Shown here: piece after piece, positions 1-6,842 of the stretch
Layout of the letters: the number at the start of each line of letters is the position of its first letter
Position numbering within the stretch: the stretch's first letter is position 1
DNA from: Actinomycetota bacterium
GTDB lineage: Bacteria; Actinomycetota; Acidimicrobiia; Acidimicrobiales; SZUA-35
Assembly: GCA_027730885.1 (NCBI GenBank)
Contig: JAQCHM010000033.1
Span: forward strand, 1 to 15,054
Direction: 5' to 3'
DNA: 15,054 bases
Position numbers and translations under genes: made by a program
The notes under the pieces: model-generated
Told to the model about the DNA's origin: nothing
The model's database searches: none
What the model saw: the letters and a program-made list of their open reading frames with translations, nothing else

Positions 1-894
1 ATCATGCTGGTTGGACCCGTGGTGACCGAAGGGCAATTTCTCGGTCGAGCCGCCGATCGCGAGCGACAGGATCTGGTGGCCGAGGCAGATGCCGAAGATC
101 GGCACCGCACCGACGAGCCCCTTGACCGCATCGATGGCCGCGGTCGCCATCTCCGGATCTCCTGGACCGTTCGAGAGGAAGACACCGTCGGGATCGCGGG
201 CCAGCACGTCGGCCGCCGAGGTACTCGCCGGCACAACCTCGACCCGACCCAGGCCCGCGAGGTGATAGATGATGCGTGTCTTGATACCGAAGTCGAAGGC
301 GACAATGGACCGGCCGTGAGGCGCGCCGGAGCGGGCCTCGGTCACGTAGGCCTGATCGGTCGTCACCTGGGCGACCAGATCGACACCGCTGGTTCCGGGT
401 TCGGCCGCTGCCGCCGCACGAAGTGTGGACGCATCGACAGCCCCAGGTCCTTCCGTGGCCCCGATCGCGCCGCACAGCGCACCGGTGGAACGCAGGATGC
501 GGGTCAGACGGCGGGTGTCGACGCCACCGATCCCGGTGAGCCCATGACGGACGAGGAACGACTCGAGGTCTTCGGTCGCCCGGTGGTTGGAGTGACGGCG
601 GGCGAGATCTCGCACGACGACGCCGCGTGCGAACGTTCCGCGGCTCTCGGCGTCCTGGGGATTGACGCCGTAGTTCCCGATGTGGGGATAGGTGAACGAG
701 ATGATCTGGCCGGCGTACGAAGGGTCGGTGAGTACCTCCTGATAGCCGCTGAGCGCGGTGTTGAAGACCACCTCGCCGGAGGCGGCTCCACCGTATGGCA
801 CGGCTCCGAGCAGTTGGCCCTCGAAGGTGCTGCCATCGGCGAGGACGAGCGCGGCAGCCGTGAGCGAAGGCGCGCGGCGGACGATCGCTGTCAT
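1..894 (-). CDS. carA: Carbamoyl-phosphate synthase small subunit (glutamine amidotransferase), 3' part beyond window
   Basis: Supplies ammonia from glutamine to the large subunit CarB for carbamoyl phosphate, the shared precursor of pyrimidines and arginine. The 298 visible residues contain the CarA N-terminal domain (about 10-150, with FNTALSGYQEVLTDPSY and the FTYPHIGNYGVN stretch) and then the class I amidotransferase domain from about residue 195 (IVAFDFGIK). The LSNGPGDP oxyanion loop is at about 240-247 and the nucleophile elbow FGICLGHQ at 267-274, with Cys270. The frame is open to the window edge, ending in a typical FGHHGSNQHD stretch; the catalytic His-Glu pair lies outside. The ATG (894-892) overlaps the pyrC TGA as ATGA, so it is the last visible gene of the pyr operon and is probably translationally coupled. 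carB presumably follows outside the window. No lesion is seen. Confidence 0.97.
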   Translation of the reverse strand, partial: MTAIVRRAPSLTAAALVLADGSTFEGQLLGAVPYGGAASGEVVFNTALSGYQEVLTDPSYAGQIISFTYPHIGNYGVNPQDAESRGTFARGVVVRDLARRHSNHRATEDLESFLVRHGLTGIGGVDTRRLTRILRSTGALCGAIGATEGPGAVDASTLRAAAAAEPGTSGVDLVAQVTTDQAYVTEARSGAPHGRSIVAFDFGIKTRIIYHLAGLGRVEVVPASTSAADVLARDPDGVFLSNGPGDPEMATAAIDAVKGLVGAVPIFGICLGHQILSLAIGGSTEKLPFGHHGSNQHD

Positions 895-2189
895 CGGGTG
901 ACCTCGCCGTCGATGACCACCAGTTCTCCTTCGTACACGGTGTGTCGCACTCGTCCCTTCAGTTGTCGGCCCTCGAACGCAGTATTGCGGGATCTGCTGG
1001 CCATGGCCGCGCCGGAGACCGTCCACTCGTGTTCGGGATCGATGACGACGAAGTTGGCGGGAACCCCGGGCTCGATCGGCCGACCGTGCCGATCCCCGAC
1101 ACCGGCGATGGCAGCCGGACGCCAGGACAGAAGCGCGATGATGTCGGCGAGGGGGAGATCGAGTTCGGCGAAGGCAACCGCAAACGCGGTTTCGAGGCCG
1201 AGCATGCCCGGCGGGGCCTGATCGAACGGCCGCTCCTTCGTGTCGGGTGTGTGGGGCGCGTGGTCGGTGGCGATGGCATCGATCGTGCCGTCGGCCAAGC
1301 CGACCTTGACCGCGGCCACGTCGGCGGCAGTACGAAGAGGAGGATGCACCTTGAAATTGGCGTCATAGCCTGCACAGCACGCGTCGGTCAGGCTGAAGTG
1401 GTGGGGCGTCGCCTCCGCGGTCACGGGCAGACCGCCCGCCTTGGCCGCTCGGACCATGGCGACACTACCTGCAGTCGACAGGTGCTGGAAGTGGACGCGG
1501 ACACCGGTCAGCCGAGAGAGGGCGATGTCCCGCATGACCATCAGCTCCTCGGCCTCGGCCGGCTGCCCGCCCAGGCCGAGCTTGGTCGACCACGCTCCCT
1601 CGTGCATGACGCCGCCCTCGGTCAGGGCAGAGACCTCGCAGTGTTGGGACAGCACGATCGGCACGTCGTCGTCGACGTGGAGCGATCCGGCATATTCGAG
1701 GGCCCGCCGCATCAGGTGGGCGTCCTGGACCCCCGATCCGTCGTCGGTGAACATGCGCACGCCGAGCGTGACGAGCTCGCCCATCGGCGTCAGCGCGACG
1801 CCCTGGCGGCCCACGCTGATCGCAGCCGAGGGCTTCACCAGACACAGCGCATTGGACGCCAGGCCGAGCACCTCTCTGATGACGGCGGCTGAGTCCATAC
1901 AGGGGTCGGTGTTCGGCATGGCGACCACCGCGGTGAACCCGCCCCGCGCCGCGGCGCGGCTCCCGGTGAGCACAGTCTCCGCCGCCTCGTTCCCCGGTTG
2001 ACGAAGATGCACGTGCAGGTCGACAAATCCGGGAGCGACGACACATCCGGTGACATCGAAGGTTCGGTCACCGGTCAGACCGGGTCCGACCTCGCGGATC
2101 GTGCCGGTGTCGTCGTCGACGAGCACGTCCCCCGAGCGTTCACCTCGCTGATCGATGATGCGGCCGCCGTGGAACAACGTGGTGGTCAC
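891..2189 (-). CDS. pyrC: Dihydroorotase, class I
   Basis: Cyclises N-carbamoyl-aspartate to dihydroorotate, step three of UMP synthesis, in the cytoplasm. The 432-residue product has normal class I length. Zinc-site residues are visible: HVHLR (His59, His61), the class I FTDDG motif (Asp149/Asp150), SQHCE (His183), FQHLST (His236) and ATDHAPH (Asp309). In class I enzymes an Asp of the DDG motif commonly bridges the metals in place of a carboxylated Lys. Substrate loops such as AMPNTDP and NFKVHPPLR are also present. The start is GTG at 2189-2187, which overlaps the pyrB TGA (GTGA). It is supported by a very strong Shine-Dalgarno AGGAGGAGG at 2204-2196, six bases upstream and inside the end of pyrB. 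Its stop overlaps the carA ATG. Confidence 0.97.
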   Translation of the reverse strand: MTTTLFHGGRIIDQRGERSGDVLVDDDTGTIREVGPGLTGDRTFDVTGCVVAPGFVDLHVHLRQPGNEAAETVLTGSRAAARGGFTAVVAMPNTDPCMDSAAVIREVLGLASNALCLVKPSAAISVGRQGVALTPMGELVTLGVRMFTDDGSGVQDAHLMRRALEYAGSLHVDDDVPIVLSQHCEVSALTEGGVMHEGAWSTKLGLGGQPAEAEELMVMRDIALSRLTGVRVHFQHLSTAGSVAMVRAAKAGGLPVTAEATPHHFSLTDACCAGYDANFKVHPPLRTAADVAAVKVGLADGTIDAIATDHAPHTPDTKERPFDQAPPGMLGLETAFAVAFAELDLPLADIIALLSWRPAAIAGVGDRHGRPIEPGVPANFVVIDPEHEWTVSGAAMASRSRNTAFEGRQLKGRVRHTVYEGELVVIDGEVTR

Positions 2190-3190
2190 GCGTTGCCTCC
2201 TCCTCGTACTGGGTTGGCAAGGACTGGGTTGGCAAGGACTGGGTCGGCAGGTGCTGGGTTGACCGGCTCGTCTACTTCGAACCGACCGGGCCCAACAGTG
2301 CGGAACAAGACCGCCATGCGAACCGCAACGCCGTTCGTGACCTGGTCGAGGATCACCGAACGTGGATCGTCCGCCACCTCCGCATCGACCTCGACACCGC
2401 GGTTCATGGGGCCAGGATGCATGATGAGCGCATGGTCCGGGAGCAGCCGGGCGCGCTCGACCGTCAGCCCGAACAAGGTTCGGAACTCTCGATCACTCGG
2501 CAACAGTGCCGGGCTCATCCGCTCGTGCTGGATCCGCAGGAAGTACGCGACATCAGCCTCGGGGAGCAGCGGCTCGAGCCGGGTCGCGACCCGCACCGGC
2601 CAGCGGTCGATACCGACCGGCAGCAGGGTCCCCGGCGCCACGACGGTCACCTCGGCCCCCAACTTCGTAAAGGCCGAGATGTTCGAGCGTGCGACCCGGG
2701 AATGCTTGATGTCGCCGCAGATGATCACGCGTTTGCCTGCCAGCGTGCCCAGCCGTCGGCGGATGGTGAAGCTGTCGAGCAACGCCTGCGTCGGGTGTTG
2801 ATGCCAACCGTCACCGGCGTTGATGACGGTCGCGTCGGTCCACCTGGTGATCTGTTGTGGCGCGCCTGAACTGCCGTGACGCACCACGATCGCGTCGATC
2901 CCCATTGCCGCGATCGTCTCGATGGTGTCGCGCAGCGACTCCCCCTTCTTCAACGACGACGACGAGGCCGCAAAGTTGATGACATCGGCCGACAACCGGC
3001 GTGCGGCCAGGTCGAAGCTCGTGCGAGTGCGGGTGGAGTCCTCGAAGAAGGCCAACACGATCGTTCGGCCTCGCAGTGCGGGGACCTTGGGCATTTCTCG
3101 TTTCTGCACCTCGGCGAAGTCCTCGGCGAGATCGAGCAGATCCAACAGATCGTCGGCGTCGAGGTCGTCGATGTCGAGCAGATGCTTCAT
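2186..3190 (-). CDS. pyrB: Aspartate carbamoyltransferase catalytic subunit
   Basis: Condenses carbamoyl phosphate with aspartate to N-carbamoyl-aspartate. The 334-residue product has the carbamoyl-phosphate loop FFEDSTRTRTSF (Ser52 to Arg56), the catalytic lysine loop SLKKGES (Lys82), VRHG (Arg104/His105), HPTQALLD (132-139), GDIKHSRVARS (159-169) and the late HPGPMNRG (258-265). All are canonical. The start ATG at 3190-3188 is chosen because the MKHLLDIDDL beginning is typical, it lies two bases after the pyrR stop, and AAAGG precedes it by seven bases. Reading further upstream in this frame only overlaps pyrR out of frame. Beyond about residue 305 there is an unusual Pro/Ala/Asn-rich tail made by a 15-bp tandem repeat. 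No pyrI regulatory subunit is seen, so control is probably through PyrR. Confidence 0.97.
   Translation of the reverse strand: MKHLLDIDDLDADDLLDLLDLAEDFAEVQKREMPKVPALRGRTIVLAFFEDSTRTRTSFDLAARRLSADVINFAASSSSLKKGESLRDTIETIAAMGIDAIVVRHGSSGAPQQITRWTDATVINAGDGWHQHPTQALLDSFTIRRRLGTLAGKRVIICGDIKHSRVARSNISAFTKLGAEVTVVAPGTLLPVGIDRWPVRVATRLEPLLPEADVAYFLRIQHERMSPALLPSDREFRTLFGLTVERARLLPDHALIMHPGPMNRGVEVDAEVADDPRSVILDQVTNGVAVRMAVLFRTVGPGRFEVDEPVNPAPADPVLANPVLANPVRGGGNA
2208..2252 (-). repeat. 15-bp tandem repeat in the 3' end of pyrB
   Basis: Plus-strand unit ACTGGGTTGGCAAGG at 2208-2222 is repeated exactly at 2223-2237. A third, diverged copy lies at 2238-2252, and a weaker fourth match follows at 2253-2267. 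The unit is a multiple of three, so it adds five-residue PVLAN/PVNPA-like repeats to the PyrB C-terminus without breaking the frame. This is seen directly. Confidence 0.85.
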
Positions 3191-3192
3191 GC

Positions 3193-3768
3193 TCAGACCT
3201 TTTCCATCTGGCCGAGTTGGACGCCGTCGAGGGTCGCGTTCACGGCCTCGTCTCGCCGAGTCGGTAGGTTCTTGCCGACGTAGTCGGGCCGGATGGGAAG
3301 TTCGCGGTGGCCGCGATCGACCATGACCGCGAGCTGCACCGCCCGGGGTCGGCCCTGGGCCATCAGGGCATCGAGCGCAGCCCGGATGGTTCGGCCGGTG
3401 AACAGCACGTCGTCGGCCAGGACCACGATCTTGCGGGAGATGTCGAAGGGGATGTCGGTCGCGGCCTCGGGCAACACCGGACGGAGGTTGATGTCGTCCC
3501 GATAGAAGGCCACATCCAGACGGCCGACCGGTATCGGTTGCTCCCGCCCCTCGATCTCGTCGAGCGCGGCGGCGATCGCCTCGCCGAAGGGGACGCCGCC
3601 TGTCTGGAGGCCGACGATCACGACGTTGTCGGTTCCCTCGTTGCGTTCGATGATCTCGTGGGCCATGCGCCGCACGGCTCTGGCAACGGCCTCGCGATCG
3701 AGCACTTGGTTCCGGACAACAAAAACGCCCCCGTAAGGGGGCGTTCGAAGTCGCTCGCGTTCGGCCAT
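3193..3768 (-). CDS. pyrR: Bifunctional PyrR: pyr mRNA-binding regulator / uracil phosphoribosyltransferase
   Basis: A PyrR-family phosphoribosyltransferase fold of 191 residues. PyrR senses UMP/UTP and binds the pyr leader RNA; it can also have uracil phosphoribosyltransferase activity. Family signatures are REAVARAVRRMAHEIIERN near the N-terminus, VIVGLQTGGVPF, YRDDINLRP, the PRPP loop VVLADDVLFTGRT, and the C-terminal RPRAVQLAVMVDRGHRELPIRPDYVGKN. The ATG at 3768 has an AAGGAG Shine-Dalgarno (3781-3776) with seven-base spacing. However, its first 18 or so codons (TPPYGGVFV region) also encode a strong terminator hairpin, and homology to PyrR begins only near residue 22. A later in-frame GTG (Val22, QVLDRE) is an alternative start but lacks a good ribosome site. 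It leads the pyrR-pyrB-pyrC-carA operon and probably autoregulates it. Confidence 0.95.
   Translation of the reverse strand: MAERERLRTPPYGGVFVVRNQVLDREAVARAVRRMAHEIIERNEGTDNVVIVGLQTGGVPFGEAIAAALDEIEGREQPIPVGRLDVAFYRDDINLRPVLPEAATDIPFDISRKIVVLADDVLFTGRTIRAALDALMAQGRPRAVQLAVMVDRGHRELPIRPDYVGKNLPTRRDEAVNATLDGVQLGQMEKV
3718..3745 (-). terminator. Intrinsic terminator inside the first codons of pyrR (attenuator)
   Basis: On the minus strand, AACGCCCCC and GGGGGCGTT form a perfect 9-bp stem (3745-3724) around the loop TTAC, followed by TTTGTTG. The U-tract is short but continues two U of the stem. It lies 22-50 bases after the pyrR ATG, so it would stop transcription before most of pyrR is made. 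Its position behind a PyrR-binding element suggests a regulated attenuator rather than an end-of-gene terminator. Confidence 0.8.
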
Positions 3769-3781
3769 GAGACTGCTCCTT

Positions 3782-3812
3782 CCGTGCAGGCCTCACGGGA
3801 CCTGCTTCACGG
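3782..3812 (-). promoter_or_regulatory. PyrR-binding RNA element in the pyr operon leader
   Basis: The RNA reads a lower stem CCGU/ACGG, a purine bulge GAA on the 5' side, then an upper stem GCAGGUC pairing with GGCCUGC (one G-U), closed by the hexaloop CCGUGA. This matches the known PyrR target: a CNGNGA hexaloop within a UCCNGNGAGG core, plus a purine-rich internal bulge. The pyrR Shine-Dalgarno AAGGAG (3781-3776) begins at the very next base, so bound PyrR could also block ribosome loading. Structure and match are seen in sequence; regulation is inferred from the family. Confidence 0.82.
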
Positions 3813-3827
3813 ACTCCGTGGTGGACT

Positions 3828-3856
3828 CTATCGGTTCCGGTCGCTATCGGTTCCGG
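3828..3856 (-). repeat. Direct repeat CCGGAACCGATAG in the pyr leader
   Basis: Two exact 13-base copies at 3856-3844 and 3840-3828 (minus strand), 16 bases start to start, lie just upstream of the PyrR element. The second is followed by GT, creating GATAGAGT, which could serve as a -10-like element. Function is unknown; it could be an operator, a promoter duplication or part of the leader RNA. Confidence 0.6.
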
Positions 3857-3857
3857 C

Positions 3858-3885
3858 AGTTTAGGTTCAGGAGTCGGTTCGTCGA
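3858..3885 (-). promoter_or_regulatory. Candidate promoter of the pyr operon
   Basis: A TAAACT -10 (3863-3858, fitting the actinobacterial TANNNT pattern) lies 16 bases after TCGACG (3885-3880), which matches TTGACA at four of six bases. Transcription would start near 3850, giving a leader of about 80 bases before the pyrR ATG that contains the repeat and the PyrR element. A second possible -10, TAGAGT, lies at 3831-3826. The assignment is a visual match only. Confidence 0.35.
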
Positions 3886-3913
3886 CCCACCTCGCGGCCG
3901 ATGGCCGACGTCG

Positions 3914-4702
3914 TCAGTAGATCCGACCGCTCGATCCGGTTGGACCCTGTCCCCTCGCTTCGGCCAAGGCCGCCTTGGCGCCTGCAAGCATGGCCAAGAT
4001 GTCCGCGGTGATCGTGAGCATGCGGAATCCCTGCTCGACGCGCTTGGGCGCCAGCGTCGACGTGGTGTGGCAACCAGCGATGATCCCCCGCTTTTTGCAG
4101 CCGGCGACCACTGCGGCCAGCGCTTCGTTGAATCGGGCATCGTCCTGATCCGATGCCGGCTGCAGACCGAGGCTGATCGAGAGATCGGCAGGACCCACGT
4201 ACACCGCGTCGATCCCGGGGACGTCGAGGATCGCGTCGAGGTTGTGAAGCGCCTCGACCGTCTCGATCATCGGCACGCACACGATCTTGTCCTTGGCCTC
4301 GTTGAAATAGTTGGCGCCGAGCGCCATCGCAGCTCGGGCGGGGCCAAAGCTCCTGGATCCCTCCGGCGCGTAACGACAGGCCGAGACGGCTTGGCGAGCT
4401 TCGGCTTCTGAGTTCACCATCGGGATGATGACCCCCATGGCGCCGGCGTCGAGCACCTTGCCGATGATTCCGGGCTCGTTCCACGGCACTCGGACAGTGG
4501 GCGTCGCCTCGATCCGCTGCATCGCGGAGAGAGAGGCGAGGGCGTTGTTGTAGTCGACGAGTCCGTGTTGCAGATCGACGTTGATGTAGTCGAAATCGAG
4601 GCCGCCGAATTGCTCGGCAACGATCCAGCTACCGGTCGAGAGCCACAACCCGAGGGTGACATCGCCACGATCCCAGGACATCTTCAGAGTGTTGTCACGC
4701 AC
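3914..4702 (-). CDS. HpcH/HpaI-family aldolase
   Basis: A 262-residue TIM-barrel aldolase of the HpcH/HpaI (class II, metal-dependent) family, which splits or forms 2-keto acids with pyruvate as the usual nucleophile. Visible landmarks are DYINVDLQHG (His46, the expected base), VRVPWNEP (Arg71, pyruvate site), the DAGAMGVIIPMV strand, RYAPEGSRSFGPARA, VPMIET (Glu147, metal ligand) and YVGPADLSISLG (Asp173, metal ligand). The position before the active His is Gln, as in many relatives, rather than Glu as in HpaI. The substrate cannot be told from sequence; candidates are hydroxy-keto acids from aromatic or sugar-acid breakdown. The GTG start at 4702 gives the usual N-terminus and sits seven bases after a TAGCGT -10, suggesting leaderless translation. 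ATG at 4681 is an alternative. It has no pathway partner in the window. Confidence 0.9.
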   Translation of the reverse strand: MRDNTLKMSWDRGDVTLGLWLSTGSWIVAEQFGGLDFDYINVDLQHGLVDYNNALASLSAMQRIEATPTVRVPWNEPGIIGKVLDAGAMGVIIPMVNSEAEARQAVSACRYAPEGSRSFGPARAAMALGANYFNEAKDKIVCVPMIETVEALHNLDAILDVPGIDAVYVGPADLSISLGLQPASDQDDARFNEALAAVVAGCKKRGIIAGCHTTSTLAPKRVEQGFRMLTITADILAMLAGAKAALAEARGQGPTGSSGRIY

Positions 4703-4715
4703 GTCGGCAACGCTA
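4703..4715 (-). promoter_or_regulatory. Candidate leaderless promoter of the aldolase gene
   Basis: TAGCGT at 4715-4710 fits the actinobacterial TANNNT -10 motif, and exactly seven bases (TGCCGAC) separate it from the GTG start. That places the transcription start on or next to the first codon base, the pattern of leaderless mRNAs. There is no Shine-Dalgarno sequence before this GTG. No clear -35 is seen. Confidence 0.5.
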
Positions 4716-4744
4716 GCACCGTCCCGGGCGGAGAGCCCGCGGGT

Positions 4745-6382
4745 TCATGAGCTCGATCGAACGAAGCACTCGTCGCTCGATGCCAGGAATCCCGCCAGTT
4801 GGAGGTCGTCACCCGAGACGAGTACCTCGGTCCAGTACGCCAGACCAGCAGGGTCGGGATCACGCCCGAGGAACTTCTGGTACATCTGGATGACCCGGGA
4901 TCGGCGGCTCTCCGACGACTGATAGAAGCGATAAGCGACCGGTCCCGTGCCCGCGCTGATCGCCTCTTGGTTCCAGTAATTCAAGCCGGCGCCGTCGGGA
5001 CCTCGCCGCAGGAGCACACCGTACAGATCGCCGAGCCAGGCGGCATAGCTTCCGCCTTGGCGCGTGACGTATTCGGGGCTGCCGTAGAACGACGCCGCGA
5101 CACTTGCCAGCGGCAGGCCATTCTGCAGTCGACCGCTCCAGTAGGTTCGTCCGGCGGTATCCGCCGCTCGTCCGAGCGTGTCGACGTAGAGGCGGTCGAC
5201 CACGCTCGACGTCCAAGAGTCGGAATTGGCAAGAGCACGCACGAAGGTGAACCGTGAGGTGCCCGCAGCCAGTCGAGCCGACCAGTAGTCACGTTCCGAA
5301 GTCACGGCATGGCGGCCGAAGAAGTCGACGTAGGCCTGATCGACGAACCCGTGGAACGTTGATGGGTCGGGCGGGGGCGTGGAGCCGAGCAACGTCACGT
5401 CGTAGCTGTACGTCCGGTTCTGGCCGCTGACGCGCACGCCCGAGACCGTGACCCGGTAGGTCGTGTCGCTCGCCGGGGACGTGTTCACCCCGACCGGCTC
5501 CCACACGATGATGGGGAACGGCGCTCCACTGCCGGCGTCGCGGTGAACGACGGTGGCGGGAACGCTCGCGCCGGCCACGGTCATCGTGATCGAGGCCGAC
5601 GAGAAGTCGCCGCCTCGAAGGCTGAACGACCAACGGGGGAACACCACCTGGCCCGGCACGTAGCCTCGCGGCGGCCAGGCGACGTAGCCTTCGTTCTCAC
5701 GAAGCTGGGGCTGAGCACCGAAGACGTTGTCGAAGACCCACAAGGTGTTCGACGCCCAGCCCCCGGCGGACGGGATGTCACCGGTTCCCATTTGGCGAGT
5801 CGTCGGGTGGAGGATCCAGTTGCGGTGGCCGACGCGGGTGTTGCCGGCGCCCGGATCCTCGATGTACCCGGTGATGGCCTGCGCCCCGGTTCGCCCCAGG
5901 TAGAGGTTGCTCAAAGCTGCTGCTTCGGCGCCCTGAGCGGTGTAGCAGCCGTACCCGGTGCCCGGCGAATGGCTCAGACTCCCCTGGACGCTCATCATCA
6001 GAGCGGCCTGCTGCGCCTTGGCGGAGTACGTCGCGTTCTCGGTCACTCCGTTCGGCACAGCGGCCATCGAGCGGAAGTAGTTGACCCTACTGAAGATCGA
6101 ATCTCGGAACGCCTGGCTCGTGGTTCCGGCCGTACAGCCCTGCCGGTTGCCGCTCCAGCCCGAGTTCGGCGCGGTCCGACCGAACTCGGTCAGGTAGGCC
6201 GCGACGACCGCCACCCGATCCTGGGTGTGGATCCATGGGACTCCCGACGCCTCCGCCGGGGCCGTCGACGACGAGGTGGTGGTGGTGGTGGCGACGAGCG
6301 AGCCGGCAAGCATCGTTAGGAACAGCAGGATCTGGAGGGACTTGGATCGAACCACGCACACGTTGTCGGGCGACGGTGCCAA
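4745..6382 (-). CDS. Secreted CAP (SCP/PR1)-domain protein with four DUF4214 repeats
   Basis: About 545 residues. A Sec-type signal region is seen (basic VVRSKS, then hydrophobic LQILLFLTMLAGSLVA, residues 10-31), followed by a Thr/Ser-rich linker. A CAP domain spans about 92-225: FRDSIFSRVNYFR, then LSHSPGTGYGCY (His138) and RVGHRNWILHPTTRQMGTG (His186, His192). A beta-rich section follows (about 230-335). The C-terminus carries four copies of about 45 residues of DUF4214 type (346-390, 394-438, 449-492, 497-539), each with a (L)Y..(F/L)LGR...D..G..YW core. CAP proteins act outside the cell, in roles from lipid binding to proteolysis; DUF4214 occurs in secreted and S-layer-like proteins. The exact function is unknown. 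The TTG start at 6382 is weak; GTG at 6361 or 6355 would equally precede the signal peptide. No ribosome site stands out. Confidence 0.85.
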   Translation of the reverse strand: MAPSPDNVCVVRSKSLQILLFLTMLAGSLVATTTTTSSSTAPAEASGVPWIHTQDRVAVVAAYLTEFGRTAPNSGWSGNRQGCTAGTTSQAFRDSIFSRVNYFRSMAAVPNGVTENATYSAKAQQAALMMSVQGSLSHSPGTGYGCYTAQGAEAAALSNLYLGRTGAQAITGYIEDPGAGNTRVGHRNWILHPTTRQMGTGDIPSAGGWASNTLWVFDNVFGAQPQLRENEGYVAWPPRGYVPGQVVFPRWSFSLRGGDFSSASITMTVAGASVPATVVHRDAGSGAPFPIIVWEPVGVNTSPASDTTYRVTVSGVRVSGQNRTYSYDVTLLGSTPPPDPSTFHGFVDQAYVDFFGRHAVTSERDYWSARLAAGTSRFTFVRALANSDSWTSSVVDRLYVDTLGRAADTAGRTYWSGRLQNGLPLASVAASFYGSPEYVTRQGGSYAAWLGDLYGVLLRRGPDGAGLNYWNQEAISAGTGPVAYRFYQSSESRRSRVIQMYQKFLGRDPDPAGLAYWTEVLVSGDDLQLAGFLASSDECFVRSSS

Positions 6383-6408
6383 AACCTTGAACAGAAGATG
6401 GTGCCCGA

Positions 6409-6439
6409 ACGACCGGACGCGGGAGCTTGGACCGGTCGT
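6409..6439 (-). terminator. Inverted repeat after nusB, possible terminator
   Basis: ACGACCGG (6439-6432) and CCGGTCGT (6416-6409) on the minus strand form a perfect 8-bp stem with a 15-base loop, starting three bases after the nusB stop. There is no U-tract, so it is not a classic intrinsic terminator. It could stabilise the 3' end or separate the efp-nusB unit from the next gene. Confidence 0.3.
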
Positions 6440-6441
6440 CT

Positions 6442-6838
<397 letters not shown>

Positions 6839-6842
<4 letters not shown>

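Noticed and set aside
4..1221. 405-codon open frame on the plus strand opposite carA and pyrC
   Set aside because: It is antisense to two clear enzymes, has no recognisable domain, and long antisense open frames are expected in GC-rich DNA.
3191..3796. N-terminal extension of pyrB to 3796 in the same frame
   Set aside because: The extension overlaps pyrR out of frame, is Arg/Pro-rich noise, and PyrB homology starts at the ATG 3190.
4716..4744. GC-rich hairpin (GCGG/CCGC) after the CAP gene as a terminator
   Set aside because: The stem is only four to five pairs and has no U-tract; it overlaps the aldolase promoter region.
6087..6441. 251-residue NusB fusion reading through the poly-G into the CAP gene region
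   Set aside because: The frame after the homopolymer is wrong; the true NusB end with TAG at 6444 lies in another frame.
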